From Comamonadaceae bacterium (GTDB lineage Bacteria; Pseudomonadota; Gammaproteobacteria; Burkholderiales; Burkholderiaceae_C): a stretch of DNA of 39,577 nucleotides. This document shows positions 1 to 8,932 of this stretch, one piece after another. The stretch lies in NCBI GenBank assembly GCA_947454355.1, contig CANGKR010000004.1, positions 1 through 39,577 of the forward strand. Reading direction: 5' to 3'. The notes below the pieces were generated by a model. The model did no database searches. It saw nothing but the letters and a program-made list of their open reading frames with translations, and was not told the DNA's origin. The stretch's first letter is position 1. Each line of letters starts with the position of its first letter. The position numbers and the translations under genes were made by a program.

Positions 1-737
1 AAGTAACCGATCCCTGTTCCACCCACCAGCATTTCTGCCGCCACAATCACCAGCCAAGCGATGCCCATGCTGATGCGCATGCCCGTCACGATGGTGGGCG
101 CTGCGGCGGGCAAGATCACCAAAAAGGCCTTGCGCAATGGCCGCACTTCGAGTGTGCTGGCCACATTGAGCCAATCGCGCTTGACCGCAGCCACACCAAA
201 GGCGGTGTTGATCAGCATCGGCCAGACCGAGCAGATGAAGATCACAAAGATGCCGCTGACTTCAGAATCCTTGAGGGTGTACAGGGCCAAAGGCATCCAG
301 GCCAGCGGGCTGATGGGTTTGAGCACCTGAATGAAGGGGTCAAACGCCTTGCGCATGAGGGGCGACATGCCAATCATGAAGCCCACGGGCAGCGCCACCA
401 GTACCGCCAACAAAAACCCCAAGCCGACACGGCCCAAAGAATGCGCCAACTGGATGCCAATGCCCTTGTCGTTGGGGCCTTTGTCATAGAACGGATCGGC
501 CAATTGCTGAACGATGGCCTTGCCCACCTCCAGGGGAGGTGGAAAGCCGGTGCTTTTGACGGCACCGGGATCCTTGCCCATCATTTTTTGGTACTCGATC
601 TCATCGGCTGTCATGCCCGCTTTGGCAGCCCCAGCCACAGATGGCGCAGTGGCCGATAACTGCCATGCCCCTAGAAAAATCAGGAACATGAGCAACGAGA
701 CCATGGCCGCTCGCAAATGGAGGTGCGTGGTTTGCAT
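1..737 (-). CDS. nrtB: Nitrate/nitrite-type ABC transporter permease, NrtB family (3' end outside window)
   Basis: This reading frame runs open from an ATG at 737 down to the window edge, giving about 245 residues without a stop. The N-terminus has a hydrophobic segment (MVSLLMFLIFLGAW), then a periplasmic-looking stretch. The rest is a BPD-type inner-membrane permease domain containing PISPLAWMPLALYTLKDSEVSGIF and a later segment, GMRISMGIAWLVIVAAEMLVGG, that is typical of the NrtB/SsuC/TauC family. It should form the membrane channel of an ABC importer with the binding protein just upstream. The ATG lies six bases after that gene's stop, so the two are co-transcribed, and the ATPase is expected beyond the window. 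Nitrate, nitrite, cyanate or bicarbonate cannot be told apart from sequence alone. The sigma-54 promoter of the operon favours a nitrogen source. Confidence 0.85.
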   Translation of the reverse strand, partial: MQTTHLHLRAAMVSLLMFLIFLGAWQLSATAPSVAGAAKAGMTADEIEYQKMMGKDPGAVKSTGFPPPLEVGKAIVQQLADPFYDKGPNDKGIGIQLAHSLGRVGLGFLLAVLVALPVGFMIGMSPLMRKAFDPFIQVLKPISPLAWMPLALYTLKDSEVSGIFVIFICSVWPMLINTAFGVAAVKRDWLNVASTLEVRPLRKAFLVILPAAAPTIVTGMRISMGIAWLVIVAAEMLVGGTGIGY

Positions 738-743
738 GACCGA

Positions 744-2150
744 TCAACCCACCTTGCTGATGGCAAAGCTCTTGAGGTATTCCTCTGGCTTGGCGGCATC
801 AAAGGCTTTGCCCATGATGGTGTGCTTGGTGTAAGCGGGTCCAGCCGTGAAGGGCTGCCCCAACTCTTTCATGTATTTGCGTGCATCTGTGATCAGGTAA
901 ACCTTCTCGGCAATTTGCTTGTAATTCACATCGCCCTTGATGTACCCCCAGCGCTTCATCTGTGTGAGCATCCACACCGCCATGCTCTGCCAAGGCATAG
1001 GGTCAAAGTCCGCACGGTCAGGCACGTTCATTACCTTGCCCAAACCATCGGCAAACTTGCCCGTCAGCACTTGGCTGAGGACCGCTTCAGGTTGGTTCAG
1101 GTATTGCGCGGGCGCAATCACTTTGGCAATCAACTCCCGGTTACCGGGTTGACGCGCCATGGCCGCCGCCGTGAGCACAGCGCGGTAGAGCGCCGCAAAG
1201 GTGTTGGGGTTCTTCTGGATGAATTCGGTGCTGGTGCCAAAGGCGCAGCAAGGGTGACCGTTCCACAAATCTTTGGTCAGCATGTGGATGAAGCCCACCT
1301 CGTCAAACACCGCACGCTGGTTGAACGGATCGGGACCCAGGAAGCCATCGATGTTGCCTGCACGCAAGTTGGCCACCATTTCGGCAGGCGGGATCACGCG
1401 GATCTGCACATCGGTGTCGGGGTTGATGCCGTTTTCGGCCAGGTAGTAGCGCAACAAGAAGTTGTGCATCGAATAGTCAAACGGCACGCCGAACTTGAAG
1501 CCCTTCCAGTTTTTGGGGTCGCGGTTGTCTTTGTGCTTCATGGCCAAGGTGATGGCCTGGCCGTTGACGTTTTGTACCGTGGCCACGTTCATGGGCGTGG
1601 CGTTCGAGCCCAGTCCCATGCTGATAGCCAAGGGCATCGGTGACAAAAAATGCGAGGCGTCGTATTCCTTGTTGATCATCTTGTCGCGCACCAAGGCCCA
1701 TCCCGCAGTCTTGGTCACTTCCACGTTCAAGCCTTGCTTGCTGTAAAAGCCCAGCGGGTGCGCCATGATGAGTGGCGTGGCACAGGTGATCGGGATGAAC
1801 CCGATCTTGAGGTTGGTTTTTTCGAGCGGCCCTTTGTCTTGCGCCATGGCCTGCAGGCTGGCCAGGGGCATGACGCTGGCAATCGCGGCCATGGCTGTCT
1901 TTTTGCCCACAGCACGCAAGAACATGCGGCGTTCTTCGTCATGCGGGAACAGCGACTTGACCAAGGTGGCTTCGATGAATTCCTGGCTGTAGGCCTCAAA
2001 CTCAGCCGTTTCTGAACGGGCACGTAATTGCGCGGCTGCGGCATCGGCCACCACCTCGGCGTGGTGGTCTGCAGGCGAATGGTCGCGGCCGCAGCTGCAC
2101 TTGAGCATCAAGGGGCGGTCGGCGTTGTACGGATGAAAGAATTCAGACAT
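744..2150 (-). CDS. nrtA: ABC transporter substrate-binding protein, NrtA/CmpA family, with long Cys/His-containing N-terminal extension
   Basis: This 468-residue protein belongs to the nitrate/bicarbonate-binding family. The mature part begins near residue 110 (KIGFIPITCATPLIMAHPLG) and carries the typical FLGPDPFNQRAVF and NGHPCCAFG segments. It should capture the anion in the periplasm and deliver it to the downstream permease. Export is probably by the Tat system, because RR at 74-75 (ERRMFLRAVG) precedes a hydrophobic Ala-rich stretch ending near AMAQ (about 104). Unusually, some 70 residues come before that signal, including CSCGRDH with Cys18, Cys20 and His24 plus His29 and His30, a possible metal site. 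The ATG at 2150 has a GAGG five bases upstream. A sigma-54 promoter precedes the gene. NrtA and CmpA are not separated here with certainty. Confidence 0.88.
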   Translation of the reverse strand: MSEFFHPYNADRPLMLKCSCGRDHSPADHHAEVVADAAAAQLRARSETAEFEAYSQEFIEATLVKSLFPHDEERRMFLRAVGKKTAMAAIASVMPLASLQAMAQDKGPLEKTNLKIGFIPITCATPLIMAHPLGFYSKQGLNVEVTKTAGWALVRDKMINKEYDASHFLSPMPLAISMGLGSNATPMNVATVQNVNGQAITLAMKHKDNRDPKNWKGFKFGVPFDYSMHNFLLRYYLAENGINPDTDVQIRVIPPAEMVANLRAGNIDGFLGPDPFNQRAVFDEVGFIHMLTKDLWNGHPCCAFGTSTEFIQKNPNTFAALYRAVLTAAAMARQPGNRELIAKVIAPAQYLNQPEAVLSQVLTGKFADGLGKVMNVPDRADFDPMPWQSMAVWMLTQMKRWGYIKGDVNYKQIAEKVYLITDARKYMKELGQPFTAGPAYTKHTIMGKAFDAAKPEEYLKSFAISKVG

Positions 2151-2155
2151 GGCAA

Positions 2156-2176
2156 CCTCATTTTGAAAAGATGAGG
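2156..2176 (-). repeat. Short inverted repeat covering the nrtA ribosome binding site
   Basis: CCTCAT and ATGAGG form a six-base-pair inverted repeat with a nine-base interval, and one arm contains the GAGG that serves nrtA. In RNA it could hide the ribosome binding site. However, the start point predicted from the sigma-54 promoter (about 2172) would remove most of the upstream arm, so it may instead be a DNA site or have no role. Confidence 0.3.
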
Positions 2177-2182
2177 TGTCAT

Positions 2183-2198
2183 TGCAAGCTACGGGCCA
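2183..2198 (-). promoter_or_regulatory. Sigma-54 (RpoN) promoter of the nrtAB operon
   Basis: Read on the minus strand the sequence is TGGCCCG, four bases, then TTGCA. The known RpoN consensus is TGGCACG-N4-TTGCW, so a single base differs and the GG/GC spacing is exact. The predicted transcription start is near 2172, about 22 bases before the nrtA ATG. Sigma-54 control with an NtrC-type activator is usual for nitrate and nitrite assimilation genes, which supports a nitrogen role for this transporter. Confidence 0.78.
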
Positions 2199-2288
2199 GC
2201 TTTTGAACTCGCCCGATCAATTGATGACCGCCCGGTATGGTGCGAAGTTGCACACACAGCAGGCACGGGGTTCTTTTGAGGCTTTAAT

Positions 2289-2317
2289 TTGGTGCACACC
2301 CGCGATGAATGCACCAA
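2289..2317. promoter_or_regulatory. Inverted repeat TTGGTGCA-N13-TGCACCAA, candidate enhancer site
   Basis: Two exact eight-base arms lie with centres 21 bp apart, that is two helical turns. They sit about 100 bp upstream of the sigma-54 promoter of nrtA, where activator sites of sigma-54 promoters usually lie. The GGTGCA/TGCACC half-sites resemble those of NtrC, but their order is the reverse of the usual TGCACC-N-GGTGCA dyad. The binding protein is therefore uncertain. The rest of the 2151-2356 gap shows nothing else clear. Confidence 0.45.
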
Positions 2318-2356
2318 TTCAGTTCAAGCGTTTATACGGCCTGAGTCGCTACACGC

Positions 2357-3412
2357 TCAAGCTGCTTCTTTGTAGAAAAAGCCGCTGTGCACGTTGCGTG
2401 GGGCCAGCGGGCCGACGGCCTTGCTGATCGCGCCGATGTGCTCGGGCGTGGTGCCGCAGCAACCGCCCACGATGTTGACCAGGCCTTCGGCGGCAAACTC
2501 GTGCAGCAGGCGGCTGGTCACGTCGGGCGTTTCGTCAAAGCCGGTGTCGCTCATGGGGTTGGGCAGGCCGGCGTTGGGGTAGCAGCTGATGAAGGTATCG
2601 CCTGCGACCTTGTTCAATTCTTGAATGTAGGGGCGCATCAGCGTCGCGCCCAAAGCGCAGTTCAGGCCAATGGCCAGCGGTTGCGCGTGGCGCACGCTGT
2701 GCCAAAAGGCGGTGACGGTCTGTCCGCTCAAAATGCGGCCCGAAGCGTCGGTCACCGTGCCGCTGATGATCAGGGGCAGGCGCTGGCCGCTGGCTTCAAA
2801 GAATTCTTCGATGGCAAACAAGGCGGCCTTGGCGTTGAGCGTGTCAAAAATCGTCTCCACCAGCAGCACGTCCGAGCCGCCCTCCACCAGCGCTTCGACC
2901 TGCTCGTAATAAGCCGCACGCAGCTCTTCAAAAGTCACGTTGCGGGCACCCGCATCGTTCACGTCGGGGCTGATGCTGGCGGTCTTGGGCGTGGGGCCTA
3001 AAGCGCCGACCACATAGCGCGGCTTATCGGGGGTGGAAAACTTGTCGCAAGCGGCGCGAGCCAACTGGGCGGACTGCAAGTTCATCTCGCGGGCCAGGTG
3101 CTGCATGTCGTAGTCGGCTTGGGCGATGGTCGTGGCGCCAAAGGTGTTGGTCTCGATCATGTCGGCACCAGCGGCCAGATAGCCTTCGTGGATGTCACGG
3201 ATCACGTCGGGGCGGGTCAGGCTGAGCAACTCGTTGTTGCCCTTGACGTCTTTGGGGAAGTCTTTGAAACGCTCACCCCGGTAGTCGGCCTCAGACAGCT
3301 TGAAGCGCTGGATCATGGTGCCCATGGCGCCGTCGAGGATGGCGATGCGGGTGCTCAGGATCTCGGGTAGCGCTTGGGCGCGGGTGTAAACAGGGGCTTT
3401 CATCACCCGCAT
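2357..3412 (-). CDS. metH: Methionine synthase homocysteine-binding domain protein (N-terminal part of MetH)
   Basis: This 351-residue protein corresponds only to the homocysteine S-methyltransferase domain of cobalamin-dependent methionine synthase. It opens with [11 protein letters not shown] and has [13 protein letters not shown] near residues 82-94. The three zinc ligands expected for the family are present: Cys252 in GLNCALGA, and Cys318 and Cys319 in [10 protein letters not shown]. The full enzyme also needs pterin-, B12- and reactivation domains (over 1,200 residues in E. coli). They are not here, so a separate metH2 must be elsewhere if the enzyme works. The ATG at 3412 is chosen because GGAG lies eight bases upstream. 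ATG at 3403 is an alternative, and the longer frame to 3451 would overlap the preceding gene. Confidence 0.9.
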   Translation of the reverse strand: MRVMKAPVYTRAQALPEILSTRIAILDGAMGTMIQRFKLSEADYRGERFKDFPKDVKGNNELLSLTRPDVIRDIHEGYLAAGADMIETNTFGATTIAQADYDMQHLAREMNLQSAQLARAACDKFSTPDKPRYVVGALGPTPKTASISPDVNDAGARNVTFEELRAAYYEQVEALVEGGSDVLLVETIFDTLNAKAALFAIEEFFEASGQRLPLIISGTVTDASGRILSGQTVTAFWHSVRHAQPLAIGLNCALGATLMRPYIQELNKVAGDTFISCYPNAGLPNPMSDTGFDETPDVTSRLLHEFAAEGLVNIVGGCCGTTPEHIGAISKAVGPLAPRNVHSGFFYKEAA

Positions 3413-3417
3413 TGTAA

Positions 3418-3443
3418 AAGCTCCGCCCCGAGGGGCGGAGCTT
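3418..3443 (-). terminator. Strong hairpin with T-run ending the phytase-like gene; its 3' arm contains the metH RBS
   Basis: Two perfect 12-base arms (AAGCTCCGCCCC and its complement) are separated by two bases, and on the minus strand they are followed by TTTT. This is a good intrinsic terminator, starting four bases after the stop of the 3448-4806 gene. The GGAG that best serves metH (3421-3424) lies inside the second arm. Confidence 0.75.
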
Positions 3444-3447
3444 GACT

Positions 3448-4806
3448 TCATTTCGCGTCCATCAAGGCCTTGACGTTCAACAAGGTGATCTCGTTGTGGT
3501 CCGGCTCGCCGATTTTGCGTCCCGATGAGTAAGGGAAGTTGTTGTCGTTGACCACCGCAATGTGCTGGGCGTCCACCACCGTGAGGCCTTCTGGGCCCAG
3601 GTGAGGCAAGGCGAACACAGCAGCATTACCACCCAGATGCGCTTTGGCATTGGGGTTGGCGATGCGTGTCAAGTCGATGTAGGCGACCTTCTTCACAAAT
3701 CCATCGGCATCGATCTGGCTCATGTCGATTTTGTAGATGCGCTTGAATTGGGCAGGATGAGTGAAGCAGTCGGTGCGGTTTTCTTGGGGGCACACGGGGT
3801 TCACGCCTTCGCTGGCATCGTCACGCTCAATCACCAGGCCTGTGTGTGCATTGACCATCTGGAAGTCAGCCGCCACGTTACCGGCTTGCTCGAACTTGTA
3901 TTTCCACATTTGGCCGGTGTATTGCTGGCTGGCCACGTCCAATTCCAGAATGCGGGTGTAAGGCTTGCCGTTGTGGCTTTCGTAGGCCTTGGTTTCGGCG
4001 TCCCACAGGGGCCATTCAAACATCGGGAAGACTTTTTTGCTGTCCAAAGACTTGGCCATGGGCTCAAAACCACCCGAGCGACGCACATTGAAAGGCAAGA
4101 CCGTGGGCACAGGCGGGCGGGCGTGCTGGTAGTGGTCAGGGCCGGTGTATTTTTTGCCGCTGACGACAGTTTCAATCACTCCCAACACTTTGCCTTCGGG
4201 CGTGGTGCGCAAGATGTAGGGGCCGAACTCGTCACCAAACCACCACTCATTGCCCACCAACTGAAAGGACTCCACATCGAAGTCAGAGCCAGTCAAATAA
4301 CGCTGGGCGGTGTTTTCGTTCTGAATGAAAAAAGGCACCTTGCGGTCAGGGTCATGCAAAAAGGTGGTTTTGTTCAGCGCGGTCTTGCCGGTGTTCCAGT
4401 CAGGCTTGACATGGTGCACCATCAACAAGGCGTCCATGGAATTGACCTTGTTGCCAAAGCCGTTGTCAGTCAGGGCCAGGAAGGTGCCATCCCCGATGGA
4501 GTGGATGCCCGAAAAACCTTGCACCGATTGCCCTTGGATCGGCAAAAAGCCGCCTGAAGCACGAGGGTTTTTAGGGTCACCCACAAAGGTATTGGCCGCC
4601 ACGCTGCCCAATTTTTCAACGCGTTGGCGTGGGTCGTTGGCAAATTTACCGCTGGTTTCGAATAAGGCACCCGCCTCTTTGGGCGCTGTGGCCACAGTTT
4701 GAAATGGCAAATACGCATGACCCGCCAATACGGCGGTGACTTCTGTTTGCGCCAGCGCGGCGCTGACCGTCAAGGACAATCCAATCGAAACTAATGTGCG
4801 TTGCAT
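3448..4806 (-). CDS. Secreted esterase-like activity of phytase family protein
   Basis: This 452-residue protein has a Sec-type signal ([20 protein letters not shown]) with cleavage expected after ALA near residue 19. The mature part matches the family named esterase-like activity of phytase, a beta-propeller-like domain: [21 protein letters not shown] (about 95-115), then repeated acidic segments such as [13 protein letters not shown] and a C-terminal [13 protein letters not shown]. Members are found in the periplasm or outside the cell and are proposed to hydrolyse phosphate esters. The real substrate is not shown by the sequence. It stands alone, divergent from recQ across 115 bases, and is followed by a terminator hairpin. 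The ATG at 4806 is supported by the signal peptide. Confidence 0.8.
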   Translation of the reverse strand: MQRTLVSIGLSLTVSAALAQTEVTAVLAGHAYLPFQTVATAPKEAGALFETSGKFANDPRQRVEKLGSVAANTFVGDPKNPRASGGFLPIQGQSVQGFSGIHSIGDGTFLALTDNGFGNKVNSMDALLMVHHVKPDWNTGKTALNKTTFLHDPDRKVPFFIQNENTAQRYLTGSDFDVESFQLVGNEWWFGDEFGPYILRTTPEGKVLGVIETVVSGKKYTGPDHYQHARPPVPTVLPFNVRRSGGFEPMAKSLDSKKVFPMFEWPLWDAETKAYESHNGKPYTRILELDVASQQYTGQMWKYKFEQAGNVAADFQMVNAHTGLVIERDDASEGVNPVCPQENRTDCFTHPAQFKRIYKIDMSQIDADGFVKKVAYIDLTRIANPNAKAHLGGNAAVFALPHLGPEGLTVVDAQHIAVVNDNNFPYSSGRKIGEPDHNEITLLNVKALMDAK

Positions 4807-4921
4807 GAAAAACCTCTGTGGTGTTGGGAGACTTCACGACACTAACGATGCTTTGTGAATCGTCTGTGAAAATCCGCCAAACTGGCCGCCGAACCCTTGA
4901 CCATGGGCGACAATCTGGTCT

Positions 4922-6811
4922 GTGTCTTATTTATCTGTCCTGCGCGAAGTTTTTGGCTACGAGTCGTTTCGAGGCCCTCAGCAACTCATCATTGAACATG
5001 TCGGCGCAGGCGGTGACGCCCTGGTGCTGATGCCCACGGGCGGGGGCAAAAGCCTGTGTTACCAAATCCCGGCCATCGTGCGCCAGCAAGCAGGGCATGG
5101 CATCACCATCGTGGTATCGCCCTTGATTGCATTGATGCATGACCAAGTCGGCGCCCTGCATGAAGCCGGAGTCAGTGCCGCCTTTTTGAACTCCACCCTC
5201 AGCGCCGATGAAGCGCAGGAAGTCGAACAAGACTTGCGACGCGGGGAGATCACCCTCTTGTATGCCGCGCCCGAGCGCCTGACCACGCCACGTTTTTTGG
5301 CGCAACTCGATTCGCTGCACGAGCGCGGCATGCTGAGTTTGTTTGCTATCGACGAGGCCCATTGCGTCAGCCAATGGGGACATGACTTCAGGCCCGAATA
5401 CCGCGCCCTGAGCGTGCTGCATGAGCGCTATGCCGGTGTGCCGCGCATGGCCTTGACGGCCACGGCTGACGCCTTGACCCGCGCCGACATCGTCGAGCGC
5501 CTGCAACTGGAGCAGGCGCGGCAATTCGTCAGCAGCTTTGACCGGCCGAACATCCGCTACACGATCGTCGAGAAAAAGGACGCTTCTACCCAACTGATGC
5601 GTTTCATCGAGCGCGAGCACGAAGGCGAGGCGGGCGTGGTGTACTGTCAGTCACGCCGCCGCGTAGAAGAGGTGGCCGAGATGTTGCTCGAATCTGGCAT
5701 TGACGCTTTGCCTTACCACGCAGGTCTGGATGCGAAAGTGCGGCAAAAACACCAAGACCGCTTTCTACGCGACGAAGGCGTGGTGATGGTGGCCACCATC
5801 GCCTTTGGCATGGGCATCGACAAACCCGATGTGCGCTTTGTGGCGCATCTGGACATGCCCAAAAACATCGAAGGCTACTACCAAGAGACGGGCCGGGCCG
5901 GCCGCGATGGCCTGGCCGCAGACGCTTGGATGACCTATGGTCTGCAGGACGTGGTGAACCAACGTCGCATGATCGACGAGAGCCCGGCCGCCGAAGAGTT
6001 CAAACAAGTCATGCGCGGCAAACTCGACGCCTTGTTGGCCTTGGCCGAAGCCACCGACTGCCGGCGTGCCCATTTGCTGCGTTACTTTGGTGAGACCTAC
6101 TCCAACCCCCAAGACAGCCCGCAGGGTGTGTACATGCCTTTTTGCGGCAATTGTGACAATTGCCTGAATCCGCCCGAGGTGTGGGACGGCACCGACGCTG
6201 CGCGCAAAATTTTGTCGACCGTCTATCGCCTGTACCAACACCATGGCAGCCACTTCGGCGCAGGCCACACCATGGACATCGTGCGCGGCAAATTGACCGA
6301 CAAAGTCAGCCAACGAGGGCACGAAAGTCTGAGCACTTTTGGTGTGGGCGCCCCCTACAGCGAGCAGCAACTGCGCGGCGTGATGCGTCAGCTGATCGCC
6401 ATCGGCGCCTTGCATGTGCACAGCGAAGACGGCTTCAGTACCCTGCACCTGACGGAAGGCTCACGTGCGGTCTTGAAGGGCGAAGTGGCGGTGCAATTGC
6501 GCGAGTCCACCAGCCAGCGGGCCGACAAACGCCGCAAAGGCCGCAGCACCCCCGGACCAGCGGCCGCCAATTTGGGACAGGACGCCTTGGTGCGTTTCAT
6601 CAATCTCAAGGCCTGGCGCGCCGAGGTGGCCAAAGAACACAACCTGCCCGCGTATGTGATCTTTCACGACGCCACGCTGGCCGCCATTGCCGAGCGCGCA
6701 CCGCAATCCTTGGCAGACCTGCAGGGCATCAGCGGCCTGGGCGTGAAAAAACTCGAGGCTTATGGCGAGCAGGTCCTGCGGGTGTGCCAGTCGTTTGCAG
6801 CGGCAACCTGA
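4922..6811 (+). CDS. recQ: ATP-dependent DNA helicase RecQ
   Basis: This 629-residue protein is of full RecQ length (E. coli about 610). The order of parts is as expected: Walker A PTGGGKS (38-44), DEAH box [20 protein letters not shown] (DEAH 144-147), motif [14 protein letters not shown], a zinc-binding RQC region with FCGNCDNCL, a winged-helix part, and a C-terminal HRDC domain ending in the [13 protein letters not shown] segment. It unwinds recombination and replication intermediates in the cytoplasm. The start is GTG: an in-frame stop at 4898 leaves no ATG between it and the conserved N-terminus. No clear Shine-Dalgarno precedes it, so translation may be weak. It is a single-gene unit. 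Confidence 0.96.
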   Translation: MSYLSVLREVFGYESFRGPQQLIIEHVGAGGDALVLMPTGGGKSLCYQIPAIVRQQAGHGITIVVSPLIALMHDQVGALHEAGVSAAFLNSTLSADEAQEVEQDLRRGEITLLYAAPERLTTPRFLAQLDSLHERGMLSLFAIDEAHCVSQWGHDFRPEYRALSVLHERYAGVPRMALTATADALTRADIVERLQLEQARQFVSSFDRPNIRYTIVEKKDASTQLMRFIEREHEGEAGVVYCQSRRRVEEVAEMLLESGIDALPYHAGLDAKVRQKHQDRFLRDEGVVMVATIAFGMGIDKPDVRFVAHLDMPKNIEGYYQETGRAGRDGLAADAWMTYGLQDVVNQRRMIDESPAAEEFKQVMRGKLDALLALAEATDCRRAHLLRYFGETYSNPQDSPQGVYMPFCGNCDNCLNPPEVWDGTDAARKILSTVYRLYQHHGSHFGAGHTMDIVRGKLTDKVSQRGHESLSTFGVGAPYSEQQLRGVMRQLIAIGALHVHSEDGFSTLHLTEGSRAVLKGEVAVQLRESTSQRADKRRKGRSTPGPAAANLGQDALVRFINLKAWRAEVAKEHNLPAYVIFHDATLAAIAERAPQSLADLQGISGLGVKKLEAYGEQVLRVCQSFAAAT

Positions 6812-6827
6812 TGGGACTTGACTGAAC

Positions 6828-6857
6828 GCTGTTGCGTTTCAGATTTAGCGCAACAGC
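6828..6857. terminator. Hairpin between convergent recQ and CoA-transferase genes
   Basis: GCTGTTGCG and CGCAACAGC make a perfect nine-pair stem with a 12-base loop, placed in the 62-base gap between two convergent stop codons. No T-run follows on either strand, so it is an atypical terminator and may act as a bidirectional end or RNA-stabilising structure. Confidence 0.5.
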
Positions 6858-6873
6858 TTGCCGGCGTTGGACC

Positions 6874-7518
6874 TCATGACATGCGCAATGGCAAACCGAT
6901 CAATTCAGACAAGCCCTGCATGCTCAGGCCAGGCACCAGGTCGATGACCTGGAAACCCTCAGGCGTACAGGCTAATGTGGCCAGGTCGGTATAGATGCGT
7001 TTGACGCAAGCGATGCCGGTCAAGGGGTAGCTGCACTGCGCCACCAGTTTGCTTTGGCCCTGCTTGGTCATCAAGTCCATCATGACCCAGGTTTGTTTGG
7101 CACCAATAGCCAGGTCCATGGCGCCGCCCACGGCCGGAATGGCGCCAGGTTCCCCGGTATGCCAGTTGGCCAGATCACCGGTGGCACTGACCTGAAAGGC
7201 GCCCAGCACACAAATGTCCAAGTGCCCGCCACGCATCATGGCAAAACTGTCGGCATGGTGAAAAAATGCGCCGCCGGCCAGTAAGGTCACGGGTTGCTTG
7301 CCCGCGTTGATGAGGTCGTAGTCTTCTTGCCCGGCAGCAGGCGCAGGGCCCATGCCCAAGATGCCGTTTTCGCTGTGCAGCAGGATTTCGCGATCAGCGG
7401 GAATGTGATTGGCTACCAAAGTGGGCTGACCGATGCCCAGGTTCACGGTGGCGCCTTCCGGGATGTCTTGCGCCACACGGGCGGCCAATTCGTCTTTGGT
7501 GCGACGGGTGTAGTTCAT
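6874..7518 (-). CDS. 3-oxoacid CoA-transferase subunit B
   Basis: This 214-residue protein is the B subunit of a family I CoA-transferase (PcaJ/ScoB/AtoA type). It has GATVNLGIGQPTLVANHI near the start and the catalytic glutamate in HSENGILGMGP (about residues 48-58). GGAFFHHADSFAMMRGGHLD follows. With subunit A it moves CoA between succinyl-CoA (or acetyl-CoA) and a 3-oxoacid such as acetoacetate or 3-oxoadipate. The substrate cannot be fixed from sequence. Its ATG overlaps the stop of subunit A by four bases, so translation is coupled. The operon is headed by a TetR gene, which makes repression by that TetR and induction by an acyl-CoA or acid likely. Confidence 0.9.
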   Translation of the reverse strand: MNYTRRTKDELAARVAQDIPEGATVNLGIGQPTLVANHIPADREILLHSENGILGMGPAPAAGQEDYDLINAGKQPVTLLAGGAFFHHADSFAMMRGGHLDICVLGAFQVSATGDLANWHTGEPGAIPAVGGAMDLAIGAKQTWVMMDLMTKQGQSKLVAQCSYPLTGIACVKRIYTDLATLACTPEGFQVIDLVPGLSMQGLSELIGLPLRMS

Positions 7519-8225
7519 GATTTGCTTCCTCCGGCTGTTGTGGCCACGCGCGGGATTTGGACGATCGCCTGCACAAAAATGCCCGGGGTGATGATGGTTT
7601 CCGGGTCGAGCCCGCCCAGGGGCACTTGCTCGTAGACGGTGGCCACGGTTTTGCGCGCCGCCGTGGCCATGACTGGACCGAAATTACGCGCCGCTTTGCG
7701 GTACACGAGGTTGCCCCAGCGGTCACCGCGCTCGGCACGGATCAAGGCCAGATCGGCATGGATGGGGGTTTCGTACACATACATGCGGCCATCGATTTCG
7801 CGGGTTTCTTTGAGCGTGCCGTCCGGCTTTTTGGCCAGATCGGTGCCATACGCGGTAGGGGTGAAAAAGCCGCCAATGCCCGCGCCTGCTGCACGGATGC
7901 GTTCGGCCAAATTACCTTGCGGCACCAACTCCAGTTCGACCTGGCCCGTGCGGTACAGGTTGTCAAACACATACGAGTCGGCTTGCCGTGGAAAACTGCA
8001 CACCACCTTGCGCACACGACCGGCTTTGAGTAAAGCGGCCAGGCCCGCCTCCATGTTGCCTGCATTGTTGTTGACCAGCGTGAGGTCGCGTGCGCCTTGC
8101 GCCAGCAAGCCGTCGATCAGTTCATCGGGAATGCCGGCCGTGCCGAACCCCCCGATCATGACGGTGGAGCCATCGCGCGTATCGGCCAATGCTTCGGCCA
8201 CTGAGGCCACAAATTTGTTGATCAT
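7515..8225 (-). CDS. 3-oxoacid CoA-transferase subunit A
   Basis: This 236-residue A subunit has the family opening with a glycine-rich CoA-binding loop, MIGGFGTAGIPDELIDGL (about 22-39), then VNNNAGNMEAGLAALLKAGRVRK. It ends with LGGLDPETIITPGIFVQ. It pairs with the overlapping B subunit to form the active transferase. The ATG at 8225 lies two bases after the tetR stop, so tetR and the two subunits form one minus-strand operon. The acetoacetate type (ScoA) and 3-oxoadipate type (PcaI) are too similar to choose. The surroundings of acyl-CoA genes and the lack of aromatic ring genes favour ketone or oxoacid metabolism. Confidence 0.9.
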   Translation of the reverse strand: MINKFVASVAEALADTRDGSTVMIGGFGTAGIPDELIDGLLAQGARDLTLVNNNAGNMEAGLAALLKAGRVRKVVCSFPRQADSYVFDNLYRTGQVELELVPQGNLAERIRAAGAGIGGFFTPTAYGTDLAKKPDGTLKETREIDGRMYVYETPIHADLALIRAERGDRWGNLVYRKAARNFGPVMATAARKTVATVYEQVPLGGLDPETIITPGIFVQAIVQIPRVATTAGGSKS

Positions 8226-8227
8226 CT

Positions 8228-8914
8228 TTATCCCTTGGGTGTACCAAGTTTGGAAGGTGTTGGGGTCAGAGGATGCTGGCGCATGAAAAAACGTACCGTG
8301 CGTTCGGCCAAGGCGTCAAGGTCCATGTGACCAGGCACAGGCTGCTGCTTGTACCAAGTCACTGTGAAATTGATCGCCCCCATGACCAGCAAGCGTGCCA
8401 TTTTGACATCGGCCACGGCCTCGGGGTCGTGGTCGGTATTGGCACCCAGCACGCCGGCTTGAAGCAACTCCTGCAATGTGGCTTGCCACAAGGCGTCATA
8501 TCGGTCCTTGACCCGGATGATTTCTTGCTTGTATTCAGCAGGCAGGCTGCGCCAGTCATACAGCAGGACTGCAATGAACTCGCTGCCTTCGTCATGCAAG
8601 ATGCCGTATTGGGTGCGCACCAAGGTTTGAAACTTTGCCTGCAAACTGGGTGCCTGGGCCAGCGCGGTTTCAATGCGCTCAAACCCTTGATGTAAGCCTT
8701 CTTCCATCACGGCCTTGAGGATTTCTTGCTTGTTCTTGAAGTGATAAAACGGGCTGCCCGAGCGCATGCCCACCGCAGCGGCAATATCGCGTACGGTGGT
8801 AGCGTCGTAGCCTTTTTCGCGGAACAAACGCGCAGACTGGCGGATCAGCGCTTGGCGCCGATTGGCTTCTTCTGGCGTGACCTGCGCGGTCTTGGTGTGA
8901 GTGCTGTCGGGCAT
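8228..8914 (-). CDS. TetR/AcrR family transcriptional regulator
   Basis: This 228-residue protein begins its DNA-binding domain near residue 22 (ALIRQSARLFREKGYDATTV) with the helix-turn-helix RDIAAAVGMRSGSPFYHF and then KNKQEILKAV, a textbook TetR N-terminus. The C-terminal part is helical, of unknown ligand. It is first in a minus-strand operon with the CoA-transferase and divergent from the liv operon. An operator-like palindrome lies in the shared 140-base gap, and the same 19 bases recur at 30314-30332 before beta-oxidation genes. TetR regulators of fatty-acid and branched-chain catabolism in betaproteobacteria (described as FadP and LiuQ) are plausible relatives. This is inference. Confidence 0.9.
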   Translation of the reverse strand: MPDSTHTKTAQVTPEEANRRQALIRQSARLFREKGYDATTVRDIAAAVGMRSGSPFYHFKNKQEILKAVMEEGLHQGFERIETALAQAPSLQAKFQTLVRTQYGILHDEGSEFIAVLLYDWRSLPAEYKQEIIRVKDRYDALWQATLQELLQAGVLGANTDHDPEAVADVKMARLLVMGAINFTVTWYKQQPVPGHMDLDALAERTVRFFMRQHPLTPTPSKLGTPKG

Positions 8915-8932
8915 GGCTAGGGTTTCCCCAAA

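Noticed and set aside
2156-2176. RNA hairpin hiding the nrtA ribosome binding site as a translational switch
   Set aside because: The start predicted from the sigma-54 promoter falls inside the upstream arm, so the main transcript could not form the stem. Kept only as a low-confidence repeat.
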